Source: JBBSJV01 sp038256935 (GTDB lineage Bacteria; Patescibacteriota; JACMRA01). From it: a stretch of DNA of 41,001 nucleotides. This document shows positions 1 through 7,985 of the stretch, in pieces. Position numbers and translations under genes: made by a program. The notes beneath the pieces were generated by a model. The model did not search any database. It saw only the letters and a list, made by a program, of their open reading frames with translations, and had not been told where the DNA came from. Each line of letters begins with the position of its first letter. The first letter of the stretch is position 1. Location: contig JBBSJV010000002.1 in NCBI GenBank assembly GCA_038256935.1, positions 1 to 41,001 on the forward strand. Direction: 5' to 3'.

Positions 1-12
1 ATTTGTGACATA

Positions 13-924
13 TTAATAGAATCTAATTTGATCCCTAAGCATTCCAGTATTTATAGAATAAACACCACAGATTGTAAGTCTACCGTGACCAATAATAGCC
101 TTCATATTGCTCCAACCATAACGCCTCATGGAAATACCTCCGCTGTATCTTAGTGCACATCTTGTTGCTATAGACCAAGCGTACACTTTGTTAACTCTAG
201 CAGTGTCTAAATAAAAGGAAAAATCACAAGGACTATTACCATTTAATTCTGCATTATCAGTAGCTGTTCTCCCGACCCAATTAGCACGGTATCCGTAATA
301 GCTGTAAACTTGATAACCAAGCCACTCATTAAACACTGTTTCATAACTGCAGTTTTCCCACCAAGCAGCTTCTGCTTCAACTGTTAAATTTTTGTATTGA
401 CCTTCTAAGATAGCATATAAATCATTAATCTTTTTGTTGGATTCAACGAAACCCTCTAGCTGGAGAAACTGAGTCTCGGTTAAGGTTGTTGGATTATATT
501 GAGGCCCAAAGTGAGAAATAATATATTTGTATATAATTTTTTGAATTTTAATGGCTGCATTTCTGGATCTAGCATCGGAATAAGCATAACTTAAATCAAT
601 TTGATTCTCTTGAACAGCAAGATACTCTAAAGCATTTAATTGCTCAATTTCATTGAAGTAAATATCTAGTTCAAGATTTGCGTTTTCAGCACTTTCAAAT
701 GAAGTTTGATAATTTTGAGATAACCGCTTGATTTTATTATTTTGTTTTATTTTTACTAGCTCGTTTGACTCATTTTTAGATAATACTTTTTCATTAATTT
801 TTTGCTCAATTGCTAAGTCTTGAAATGGTTTTGCTAAAGTATCAACAGAAATAAAAAGGGTTGATATTACCATTACTAGTAAACAAGAGGTGATAATTTT
901 GGAAGCTTTATTATAAATAGACAT
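13..924 (-). CDS. Secreted protein of unknown function with a four-cysteine C-terminal region
   Basis: I do not recognise this 303-residue protein. It starts with a basic stretch and a hydrophobic segment (about residues 10-30) that looks like a signal peptide or single membrane anchor, so the rest is probably outside the membrane. Residues about 40-185 are polar and look helical. The last 115 residues are different: rich in Tyr, Trp and Arg, with four cysteines (in WWENCSY, NSPCDF, ATRCALRY and LTICGVY) that could form two disulfides. It stands alone, running away from the ABC transporter operon, with its own promoter candidate. The ATG at 924 is chosen because it gives the hydrophobic N-terminus. 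The reading frame is intact. No function is proposed. Confidence 0.75.
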   Translation of the reverse strand: MSIYNKASKIITSCLLVMVISTLFISVDTLAKPFQDLAIEQKINEKVLSKNESNELVKIKQNNKIKRLSQNYQTSFESAENANLELDIYFNEIEQLNALEYLAVQENQIDLSYAYSDARSRNAAIKIQKIIYKYIISHFGPQYNPTTLTETQFLQLEGFVESNKKINDLYAILEGQYKNLTVEAEAAWWENCSYETVFNEWLGYQVYSYYGYRANWVGRTATDNAELNGNSPCDFSFYLDTARVNKVYAWSIATRCALRYSGGISMRRYGWSNMKAIIGHGRLTICGVYSINTGMLRDQIRFY

Positions 925-933
925 AATGGACTG

Positions 934-980
934 GTTGTTTTAACAACACAACTAACACATAAAGAACAACTTTTTGTCAA
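934..980 (-). promoter_or_regulatory. Candidate promoter and palindrome ahead of the secreted protein gene
   Basis: On the minus strand a consensus -35 box TTGACA (980-975) is followed after 17 bases by a weak -10 candidate TGTTAG (957-952). Downstream, at the expected transcript start, lies a perfect inverted repeat GTTGTT-TT-AACAAC (934-947), which could be an operator or chance. The weak -10 box keeps confidence low. Confidence 0.3.
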
Positions 981-1109
981 ATGTAAAAGTTATAGCTAAG
1001 CCATACATGACTTAGACAAAGAAAGCCACAACTACAACCGCAACATCACAGATAAATTAAGCATTAAAAAGCTTGCGAGTTTTGTGCGCACTGTATAGGC
1101 TAGTTGTAA

Positions 1110-1832
1110 TTACAAATGAAAAACAGTTTTAGGATTTTTCTCACTTTGCGAACCTTCAAAATACGGAGCTTGGTTTTGGTCTAGATCTAATATGACTTTA
1201 CCATCCCAGATTTTAACGATTTTATCTGCAGCTCTGACGTTTTCATAATCGTGAGTGACAAGAATAACCAAGGCGTTTTTGGCAGCTTCTCTGAGTAATG
1301 AGATGATTTTGCGACCAGTTACATGATCTAGACTTGAAGTTGGTTCATCTACAAAAATCACTTTTGGCCTGTTTGCTAAGGCTCTTGCTATAGCTACTCT
1401 CTGTCTTTGACCTCCTGATAGTTGGTAGGGTTTTTTATTGCGAATATGGCTGATTCTAAGCTCTTCGATAAGATAATTCATGTAGTTTATATCTACTCCA
1501 GAGCCATCAAATCCAACCATGATATTTTGAGCTACAGTTAGGTAACTAATTAGAAAATGGAACTGAAAGACAAAACCCATTTCACGCCTTCGTAGCTGAT
1601 TGCGTAGTGAAGTCTGGTGAGGCAGGGGAACTCCTCTGTACAAAATCTGACCACTGGTTGGAACCTTTATTCCCGACATCACATAGAGTAGGGAGGTTTT
1701 ACCAGAACCAGAAGGGCCAATTACTCCGATAAGTCCAGTTTCTGGAAGTTCTAAATTGATATCAGAAAGGGCGTTAATAGTATTGCCCCCGTCTTTGTAG
1801 CTTAAGCCGACATTGTTTAATTGATATATCAT
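1110..1832 (-). CDS. ABC transporter ATP-binding protein (LolD/MacB-like)
   Basis: This is a 240-residue ABC ATPase of the type that drives FtsX-fold permeases. Walker A is GPSGSGKT (39-46), the Q-loop Gln is about residue 90, the signature LSGGQ is at 138-142, Walker B with its catalytic Glu is VIFVDEP (158-164), and the switch His is in LVTHD (His194). Its start codon overlaps the stop codon of the upstream permease by four bases (ATGA), so the two are translationally coupled and surely form one transporter. Proteins of this family usually extrude lipoproteins, peptides or macrolides, or act by mechanotransmission rather than transport. The substrate here cannot be read from sequence. No Shine-Dalgarno sequence is visible. 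Confidence 0.93.
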   Translation of the reverse strand: MIYQLNNVGLSYKDGGNTINALSDINLELPETGLIGVIGPSGSGKTSLLYVMSGIKVPTSGQILYRGVPLPHQTSLRNQLRRREMGFVFQFHFLISYLTVAQNIMVGFDGSGVDINYMNYLIEELRISHIRNKKPYQLSGGQRQRVAIARALANRPKVIFVDEPTSSLDHVTGRKIISLLREAAKNALVILVTHDYENVRAADKIVKIWDGKVILDLDQNQAPYFEGSQSEKNPKTVFHL

Positions 1833-2992
1833 AACCTTTTTTCAATAACTTGGATCGAGTCCATTTTAAGTAAATTCCAAACCATAGTCAGCATGGAAAA
1901 GCTAACCACAGCCAATGGTATTGGAAGAGAATATATCATAGTATCAAGATCAAAAATTGTAAGTACATCTAATCCCTTTGCCTCCATGATTGTCTCATTA
2001 AGCATATTAAATATAAGTTGAGTAAATATTAGTCCTGTAATCCAAGCAACTAAGGTCATACCAAACAGTTCAAAGTTTGATTTTTTAATAATATATAACT
2101 TACCATAGCCAATAGCTGATAGTAGGCCAAACTCGCGCATCCTCTGAGAGAAAAATATAATTTGTAACAAGCCAACAGAAAGTGCGATAACAATACTTAC
2201 AACTAGAGTAATGACAACTTTTATTTGATTATAAATTGAGTAATTTTGAGCTAGAAAATCGGCGTAATTGTACTGAGTCCATAACACAAGTCCTGGCTCC
2301 GTTTCAACTAACTTAACTAATCTTTGGTGCAATTCATATTCTTTGCCTTTGACTGGTTGGATCAGAATTAAATCTTGAGCAAGGTCTGGATTTTGCTGGC
2401 TAAATTGCTGCATGTAAGTAAGATTTCCAAATCCACCTGAAACATATTTGTCACTAAGTGAGCCAACAATTTTGAACTGACCATATAGGCTTTCATCTTT
2501 ATCTACAAAAGACCCAATCTCATCACCTACGCTAAGACCTTTATTTAGTAAGATGTTTTTGGATAAAATGATTTCATTGGTGTTTTCTCTAGGCATTCGA
2601 CCCTCTATAATCTCCCAACCCATTTGATTACTATATTCTTTATAAAAACTACTTTCTATAAAATCTACAAATCTAGGGGTTTCACCAAGTGGTGTAAGTA
2701 CATAAGTCTTTTGTCTATAAAAATTTGTAACTATTTTATCGGTTTGACTGTAGCTTTGAATTTCATTGTAAAGATCTACTTTTGTTGTGTCAGGGTCACT
2801 CAGGCTTCCAACCTGCAAACTATAATATTGTTTGTAGTATTCAATAAACTTGTTGGTCTCTTTATTAACAAAGTTTAATAAGGTTGAACCTGTAATCAAA
2901 GCAAAAACAGATAGTGTGATAATAATTACAACGGGAATGATTTTAGATTTGTTATTTAGATAATAAGCCCAGATAGATAGGGGTTTTAGCAT
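1829..2992 (-). CDS. FtsX-like ABC transporter permease
   Basis: A 387-residue permease with the MacB/FtsX layout: one membrane helix near residues 18-40, a large extracytoplasmic domain (about 45-255), and three more helices at about 258-282, 305-330 and 350-373. The extracellular part resembles the MacB periplasmic core domain in size and position. It is the partner of the ATPase that follows with a four-base overlap. The gene ends in TGA, which shows that UGA is a stop codon in this organism. A promoter with a perfect TATAAT box lies upstream. The family may act in lipoprotein or peptide export or in cell-wall hydrolase control; there is no local clue to decide. Confidence 0.88.
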   Translation of the reverse strand: MLKPLSIWAYYLNNKSKIIPVVIIITLSVFALITGSTLLNFVNKETNKFIEYYKQYYSLQVGSLSDPDTTKVDLYNEIQSYSQTDKIVTNFYRQKTYVLTPLGETPRFVDFIESSFYKEYSNQMGWEIIEGRMPRENTNEIILSKNILLNKGLSVGDEIGSFVDKDESLYGQFKIVGSLSDKYVSGGFGNLTYMQQFSQQNPDLAQDLILIQPVKGKEYELHQRLVKLVETEPGLVLWTQYNYADFLAQNYSIYNQIKVVITLVVSIVIALSVGLLQIIFFSQRMREFGLLSAIGYGKLYIIKKSNFELFGMTLVAWITGLIFTQLIFNMLNETIMEAKGLDVLTIFDLDTMIYSLPIPLAVVSFSMLTMVWNLLKMDSIQVIEKRL

Positions 2993-3027
2993 AAAATTAT
3001 TTTTGTTTTAGTTTTGCAGGCAATTTA

Positions 3028-3056
3028 ATTATAACAGCCTAAAATTTTTTAGGCAA
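3028..3056 (-). promoter_or_regulatory. Promoter of the ABC/FtsX-like operon, overlapping a perfect inverted repeat
   Basis: On the minus strand TTGCCT (3056-3051) is followed after exactly 17 bases by TATAAT (3033-3028), about 35 bases before the permease start. The spacer is largely occupied by a perfect 18-base inverted repeat (3037-3054, arms GCCTAAAA and TTTTAGGC). It could be the terminator stem of the upstream ftsK-ftsQ unit, an operator, or both. Confidence 0.6.
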
Positions 3057-3071
3057 ACTGTCCTGATTTGT

Positions 3072-4307
3072 TTATTTTACAGCACAGGGCTGGTTTCTAT
3101 AACAGACAAAAACGGCTTGACTTGGAATTCTAAAATCGATATAAGCAATTCTCCCTGCTATTTGCTCATCAGCTAAGGTACTATTAAATACCCCTCTCAA
3201 TCTTGACTCTAGGTTTTGTCTTGGAATAGTTGTAAAGTCAGAGCTAAAATACAATGTGGTGCCAGTATTGGTCATTAATTGTACATCGGTATCAGTCATA
3301 CTGGGGAATTGGGTAGAGATAATTTCCACCCCTGGTTGCTCTTCAAAAAACACCCATAATACATTAGTAAACCAGACTCGGTTCAACTGATCAATATCTG
3401 CTTCTAGATCATAATCTTTGAACGTCGCGTTTAATCTACTATAGGTTATTGGTCTTTGAACGTGGATTAGCTGCTCATTTAGCCCCGCCTTATCTTCTGT
3501 AAAGACTCTTCCACTTTGGCTTATTCGCCAGCTCCGCCTTTGGCTATTTTCTTGAATAGAAAGAGTGGCCAGTATTGGTTCTGTGTGAATTTCAAGGATA
3601 GCTTTATTCGGCCAGATTCTTTCTTTTACATTGACTCTATTAATCTCTGGAACTGCCTTATCAGCCGAGATGGTTAAATTTCTATCATTTAAAAACCAAA
3701 ATTGATTTTCAGGTAAAACTCCACCTGTCTTACTAGTTGAAAACCGAGTTAAAATAGCTTCAATTTCCTCTTCTTCCAAATAACTATTAGGGCCAAAAGT
3801 TACTTCATAATTGGTTACCAAAAAATACTGATCGAAAAAACTAATGTAGATAAAAGAACCTGTGACTCCTAGTAACAAAATCGATACAATTATCCAATTT
3901 AAAAAACTGAATATTTTAAACTTTAATAGGGTGTAATTAAACTTCTTGAATCTGTTTGAGAGAGTAAACCCACCAAATACTTTTGAAAATCCAGGAAAAT
4001 TACTAACCGCCTGCATTGTCTTAGACGGTTTTGCTTTGGGGCTATGGAGGTAAGATTGTAAGTCAATACCTTTGGCGGGTTTCAAAACCCTCATTTTAGA
4101 ATCCTCTTTGTACCTAGGTTTATTTCTCGAGATTCTTGTAGAAGTTTGCTTTTTATTACTAGAGAGGTCGTTTATGTCTTTTTTGTTACCTCTGATTTGG
4201 TGGTTTTGAGAACTCAGTTTTTGCTGGATTTGCCTTTTTTCCACAAAGCTTTGCCACCAGTTGGGCTTCTGTCTTTTTGGAATTGGTTTAGGGTTATTTC
4301 CAGGCAT
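3072..4307 (-). CDS. ftsQ: Cell division protein FtsQ (POTRA domain), with a long basic cytoplasmic tail
   Basis: A 411-residue single-pass membrane protein. Residues 1-130 are hydrophilic and very rich in Lys, Arg, Asn and Gln. One membrane helix lies at about 134-157. A POTRA domain (about 160-235) follows, with the usual family pattern ending in the VKERIWPNKAILEIHTEP segment, then a beta-rich FtsQ/DivIB domain (about 240-400). FtsQ/DivIB links early and late divisome proteins outside the membrane. The protein is much longer than the usual 250-280 residues because of the N-terminal tail. It starts two bases after the ftsK stop codon, so it is co-transcribed with ftsK. The identification rests on the domain order and on the ftsK neighbour. 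Confidence 0.82.
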   Translation of the reverse strand: MPGNNPKPIPKRQKPNWWQSFVEKRQIQQKLSSQNHQIRGNKKDINDLSSNKKQTSTRISRNKPRYKEDSKMRVLKPAKGIDLQSYLHSPKAKPSKTMQAVSNFPGFSKVFGGFTLSNRFKKFNYTLLKFKIFSFLNWIIVSILLLGVTGSFIYISFFDQYFLVTNYEVTFGPNSYLEEEEIEAILTRFSTSKTGGVLPENQFWFLNDRNLTISADKAVPEINRVNVKERIWPNKAILEIHTEPILATLSIQENSQRRSWRISQSGRVFTEDKAGLNEQLIHVQRPITYSRLNATFKDYDLEADIDQLNRVWFTNVLWVFFEEQPGVEIISTQFPSMTDTDVQLMTNTGTTLYFSSDFTTIPRQNLESRLRGVFNSTLADEQIAGRIAYIDFRIPSQAVFVCYRNQPCAVK

Positions 4308-4309
4308 TT

Positions 4310-6493
4310 TTAATCTGCATTTTGAACTAATACTTCTCTAGGCTTACTGCCATTTGTGGGGCCAACTATTCCATCTTCTTCTAGCATCTCAATCATTTTC
4401 CTTGCCTTAGGGTAGCCAATTCCAAAGGCAGTTTGCAACATACTAGTGCTAGCTGCTTGTTTATGGATGACAAATTTTTGAATTTTTTGATACAGATCTT
4501 CACTCTCATCTTCTCTACTATCCATCAGACCTGGAACTATGAGCTTAGTTTTAGGAGATTCTGTTACTTCAGGGCGAAGGTTTGTGACTGAATTGTTGTT
4601 TTGAGCCTGTTCCCGCCAAAAATTAACCACTTTTCGTATCTCATATTCTTCGACAAAACAGCTCTGGAATCTAACTGGTTTGATTGTACTTGCTGACATA
4701 AACAACCCATCTCCTTGACCAAGTAACTTTTCAGCACCTCCTTGATCCAAGATAACTCTAGAATCTATTTGTGAAGCTACTGTAAAGGCGATACGAGATG
4801 GAACATTGGCTTTGATAAGTCCAGTTACAACTTGTGTGTCAGGTCTTTGGGTTCCAAGGACAAGATGGATTCCCACAGCTCTAGACATCTGAGTCAGCCT
4901 TACAATTATAGGCTCTACTTCATTTTTGGCCATGATCATCAGATCCCCAAGCTCATCGATTACAATCACTATAAAAGGAATGGGCTCTAAATCTGCAATT
5001 TTAGTTGTCAGGGCAAATTCATTGTAGTCTTCTAAGTTTCTTTTCCCATATTCTTCTAATATTTTATATCTGCGATCCATTTCTAGTACTGCCCATTTCA
5101 AAGCATTGATAGCTTTTTCAGCATCGGTTATAACTGGAGCAAGAAGGTGGGGAATATGATCATAAAGCTTCAATTCTACTCGTTTCATATCCATCAAAAT
5201 CATCTCTAACTCCCCTGGTGTATAACGATACAGTAGACTAACTAGCATGGAATTGATCCAAACCGATTTACCACTTCCAGTAGCTCCTGCAACTAGAAGA
5301 TGAGGAGTTTTGGTAATTGATCTTATCAAACTATTTCCAGCTACATCAGTACCTAGTGGAACGGGCAGGGGCTGATCAAACTGAGTAAACTTTTTGGTTT
5401 GAATGACATCTCTGAGCCTGACAATGGATTTGATTTTATTCGGGATTTCAATACCCACCAGGCTTTTTCCAGGAATTGGAGCTTCAAGCCTCATACTACT
5501 TGCTGCCAAAGTCAAAGCTAAATCTCTTTGCAGGCTATCGATAGAAGATAATTTCACACCACTGGCTGGCTTTAAGGTATATTGAGTTACTGTTGGCCCT
5601 GTCACAACATCTGCCATCTCAACTTGTATTCCAAAGTTGCCTAGAGTTTCTTTAATTGCTTTTTTGTTACCTTCCACGTCCCCAGGTTCAGATTTAGTAA
5701 AGTTTTCTCTGAGCATGTCAAAGCGAGGTAGTTTCCAGTTATAATCTAAGCTGTGCATAGATTGTTTACGAGTCTTTTCGCTGTCTATAACTGGACTTAC
5801 TGGGGTTTTGGATTCATTAGAAGTAGCTTCAGACTTTGCTTTACGGGTTAGTTTTTTTTCTTCATCCAAAGACTCAGGAACTTCAGTAATAGGTATACCG
5901 TCATGTCTCCAAGCTTCAAAAATATCTGGTACTAGACCCCAGACTTTAGAAGGATTTTGCAAACTATCTTGAATGGTATCGATAAATTCAGAAAAGGTTA
6001 GCTGGGAAATCAAGAAAAACCCAAACAAGCCAATAGAAAACAACATGATAAAACCTCCTATCATGCCAAAATTGCCTAAGATAACTGGGTAAAAGACATA
6101 ACCAATAAGACCCCCTCCTTTTTCGATAGAATTTAGATTATCCACTGAGAAAAATATATTCATCAAACCTGTAATGGAGGCAATCATCATAGAAATACCC
6201 CAAAATAATCTAGCATTAAGGTCTTCAGCAAGTTTTATATTTTTTTGAAGTCTTAAAAGAATTAATCCAGTCCAAGCTAGTCCAAATGGTAATAAAATTG
6301 CTAACTTTCCAAGAAGTAAGATCACGAGCTGTCCAATAGCAGCTCCAAAAGCACCAGTGATGCGACCTTGTCCATCAACAATTGATAAAAGGCTCAAAAT
6401 TGAAAGGGCAAAACTAGAGATAATGCCCAGTGTAATTTTAGCTTGAATGTCTAGTTTTGGGGATAATTTCTTGATTTGAGAGAATAAGTTCAT
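4310..6493 (-). CDS. ftsK: DNA translocase FtsK/SpoIIIE
   Basis: A 727-residue FtsK-type motor that pumps chromosomal DNA through the closing septum. The N-terminus has four or five membrane helices (about residues 18-165), followed by a short charged linker (to about 245), much shorter than in Escherichia coli FtsK. The alpha/beta motor follows, with Walker A GATGSGKS at about residue 400 and Walker B IVIVIDELGDL at about 505-515. The last 65 residues form the winged-helix gamma domain that reads orienting sequences (for example IGYPKARKMIEMLEEDGIV). It is the first gene of an ftsK-ftsQ unit, divergent from the murG-like gene. No Shine-Dalgarno sequence precedes the ATG. Confidence 0.95.
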   Translation of the reverse strand: MNLFSQIKKLSPKLDIQAKITLGIISSFALSILSLLSIVDGQGRITGAFGAAIGQLVILLLGKLAILLPFGLAWTGLILLRLQKNIKLAEDLNARLFWGISMMIASITGLMNIFFSVDNLNSIEKGGGLIGYVFYPVILGNFGMIGGFIMLFSIGLFGFFLISQLTFSEFIDTIQDSLQNPSKVWGLVPDIFEAWRHDGIPITEVPESLDEEKKLTRKAKSEATSNESKTPVSPVIDSEKTRKQSMHSLDYNWKLPRFDMLRENFTKSEPGDVEGNKKAIKETLGNFGIQVEMADVVTGPTVTQYTLKPASGVKLSSIDSLQRDLALTLAASSMRLEAPIPGKSLVGIEIPNKIKSIVRLRDVIQTKKFTQFDQPLPVPLGTDVAGNSLIRSITKTPHLLVAGATGSGKSVWINSMLVSLLYRYTPGELEMILMDMKRVELKLYDHIPHLLAPVITDAEKAINALKWAVLEMDRRYKILEEYGKRNLEDYNEFALTTKIADLEPIPFIVIVIDELGDLMIMAKNEVEPIIVRLTQMSRAVGIHLVLGTQRPDTQVVTGLIKANVPSRIAFTVASQIDSRVILDQGGAEKLLGQGDGLFMSASTIKPVRFQSCFVEEYEIRKVVNFWREQAQNNNSVTNLRPEVTESPKTKLIVPGLMDSREDESEDLYQKIQKFVIHKQAASTSMLQTAFGIGYPKARKMIEMLEEDGIVGPTNGSKPREVLVQNAD

Positions 6494-6533
6494 ATTAAAG
6501 ATTGGCTTTTAAAACAAACTCTGATGGGGTGGA

Positions 6534-6666
6534 ATTGTCAAAATTAAATTTGATATCCAAGTGAAAGTGAAGAACCAAAAAGTCCCGATCAAGTCGGGCC
6601 CCTTCGGTTCGTTTCTTGCAGAAACTAGCACCCTGCCTCGCCGGCGGGCATTGTCAAAATTAAATT
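6534..6666. repeat. 17-base direct repeat flanking the structured element
   Basis: The sequence ATTGTCAAAATTAAATT occurs at 6534-6550 and again, identical, at 6650-6666. The roughly 100 bases between them hold structured-element copy 1. The right copy supplies the -35 box of the murG-like promoter; the left copy, read on the minus strand, offers TTGACA for ftsK. This arrangement could be a target-site duplication left by insertion of the element, or a duplicated promoter. Confidence 0.7.
6582..6650 (+). repeat. Structured dispersed element, copy 1 (upstream of the murG-like gene)
   Basis: First of three related copies (others at 14092-14161 on plus and 22252-22310 on minus). It contains a hairpin CCCGA-TCAAG-TCGGG (6584-6598), a second hairpin GTTTC-TTGCA-GAAAC (6611-6625), and a GC-rich 3' part ending in CGCCGGCGGGCA. 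Its GC content stands far above the surroundings. It ends directly before the TTGTCA -35 box of the next gene. Similar GC-rich dispersed repeats are, to my memory, common in CPR genomes. Confidence 0.75.
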
Positions 6667-6679
6667 AAAGTTGTAATTT
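6651..6679 (+). promoter_or_regulatory. Promoter of the murG-like gene, leaderless geometry
   Basis: TTGTCA (6651-6656), a 17-base spacer, then TAATTT (6674-6679). The expected transcript start, about seven bases on, falls at or next to the ATG at 6687, so the mRNA would have practically no leader. Confidence 0.5.
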
Positions 6680-6686
6680 AGAATAA

Positions 6687-7829
6687 ATGGCTAAAAACTT
6701 TTTCTTACTTGCCGGGCGAACGGGTGGGCCGTATTTTCCGCTTCCTCGCTATATTAGTGAGTTTGATGACCTGAATCCTGTAATTGTTGGAGTAAGAGGC
6801 GGGTTTGAGGAAAAAGCAGCCAAAACCAACAAGCTAGATTTTGAGGCTTTACCTGAAGTAAAATTATCGATCTTAAGTTTTAAAAAGCAAAAGCTAGGTG
6901 AACTTATTAGAAACTGGTTTAATTTTTTTATTAGCTGGTTTATCTTGGCATTTTCGCTGTTAAAATCTATTTTTTTGGTTCTCAAATACAAACCAGCCAT
7001 GATCGTGACAACTGGAAGCTTTTTAAATGCTCCAATGATTCTAGCTCATCAAGTAGTGAGTTTTGTTGGTCTTACCAAAACATTAATAGTAGTGCATCAA
7101 CAAGATCCCCAGCCAGGTCTTGCAAATAGGTTTGCATCCAAATATGCTGACTCTCTATCATGTGTATTTAAGTATACCAAAGAAAAATACCCTCAATTCA
7201 AAAACGCTGAGCTAATCCCAAACCCAATGCTGACAACTGAATACAGCCATGATACGACCTCAGCTATCGCTAAATTGCAAGAACTCAACCCAGATTTAGC
7301 AGAGTTTGTAATCAGTGATATTGGTAAACCAATGCTGTTTGTCTTTGGTGGCGGAAGTGGCGCCCTCGATATTAATAACTGGGTGGATAAAAATTTTGAT
7401 AGGCTATTGGGCCAGTTTAAAATCATTCATTTGATTGGCATGTTTCAGTCCCAAAGCTTTGAGCATCTTAAGCACAGTGATTATTTTGCTTGTGATTATT
7501 TATTAGCTGAAATGCCACTTATCCTTGGCTTGTCTGATTTGGTCTTAGCAAGGGCAGGTCTTGCTACTATTACAGAGCTAAGTTTCTTACAAAAACCAGG
7601 GTACTTGGCCCCACTTCCTCACTCTCACCAAGAAGTAAATGCCAAGTTAGTGGCTGATCACTTTGTGATACTGGATGGAAAAGATAGAGACTCTTGGCTA
7701 GGTGAAATCGAGAGGACTTATCCATTATTTTTTACAAAAATTAATTATCCAGAGCCTGCTGAAGTGGAAAACAAGCTTCAAATTTACTTTGATAACCTTA
7801 GAGAGAAGCTTGACAAAAATGGGAAATAA
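6687..7829 (+). CDS. murG: MurG-like glycosyltransferase (lipid II synthesis)
   Basis: A 380-residue GT-B enzyme resembling MurG, which adds GlcNAc from UDP-GlcNAc to lipid I on the inner face of the membrane. Visible MurG features are the N-terminal Gly-rich loop (GRTGGPYFP), a hydrophobic patch with a membrane-seeking segment (about 75-105), the HQQDPQPGLANR acceptor-side motif, the GGGSGA loop that starts the C-terminal domain, RAGLATITEL, and HSHQEVNAKL, which contact UDP-GlcNAc in known MurG. The N-terminal loop has Pro where MurG has His (GGTGGHxxP), and the usual HEQN is HQQD, so the active site is altered. It is divergent from ftsK and fits an envelope role. A relative with another acceptor cannot be excluded. 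Confidence 0.75.
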   Translation: MAKNFFLLAGRTGGPYFPLPRYISEFDDLNPVIVGVRGGFEEKAAKTNKLDFEALPEVKLSILSFKKQKLGELIRNWFNFFISWFILAFSLLKSIFLVLKYKPAMIVTTGSFLNAPMILAHQVVSFVGLTKTLIVVHQQDPQPGLANRFASKYADSLSCVFKYTKEKYPQFKNAELIPNPMLTTEYSHDTTSAIAKLQELNPDLAEFVISDIGKPMLFVFGGGSGALDINNWVDKNFDRLLGQFKIIHLIGMFQSQSFEHLKHSDYFACDYLLAEMPLILGLSDLVLARAGLATITELSFLQKPGYLAPLPHSHQEVNAKLVADHFVILDGKDRDSWLGEIERTYPLFFTKINYPEPAEVENKLQIYFDNLREKLDKNGK

Positions 7830-7832
7830 AAG

Positions 7833-7851
7833 CAGTAATTAGCTATTACTG
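7833..7851 (+). terminator. Hairpin after the murG-like gene, possible terminator
   Basis: Perfect 7-base stem CAGTAAT-TAGCT-ATTACTG starting four bases after the stop codon. It is not followed by a clear T-run, so it may act only as an RNA-stabilising or processing stem ahead of tRNA-Trp. Confidence 0.35.
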
Positions 7852-7906
7852 AAGTAATTGATTTTAGAATTTTAATTTGAATTAAAAGATATTTCAGTAA
7901 TAAGAT

Positions 7907-7980
7907 GCGGGTGTAGTTTAATGGTAGAATAGAGGTCTCCAAAACCTTTGGCGTGGGTTCGATTCCTACCACCCGTGCCA
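7907..7980 (+). tRNA. trnW: tRNA-Trp (CCA anticodon)
   Basis: Cloverleaf of 74 bases with encoded CCA. The acceptor arm GCGGGTG pairs with CACCCGT (first pair G-U), the anticodon arm is GAGGT/ACCTT with loop CTCCAAA giving anticodon CCA, and the T-arm is GTGGG/CCTAC with loop TTCGATT. The discriminator base is G. Only a CCA anticodon is present, which agrees with UGA being a stop codon here. The palindrome array begins within a few bases of its 3' end. Confidence 0.95.
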
Positions 7981-7985
7981 TCGTC

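Noticed and set aside
1829..1832. Recoded UGA (as in some CPR lineages)
   Set aside because: The FtsX-like gene ends in TGA at the expected length, RF2 is present, and no in-frame TGA splits a recognisable gene apart from the two frameshift cases.
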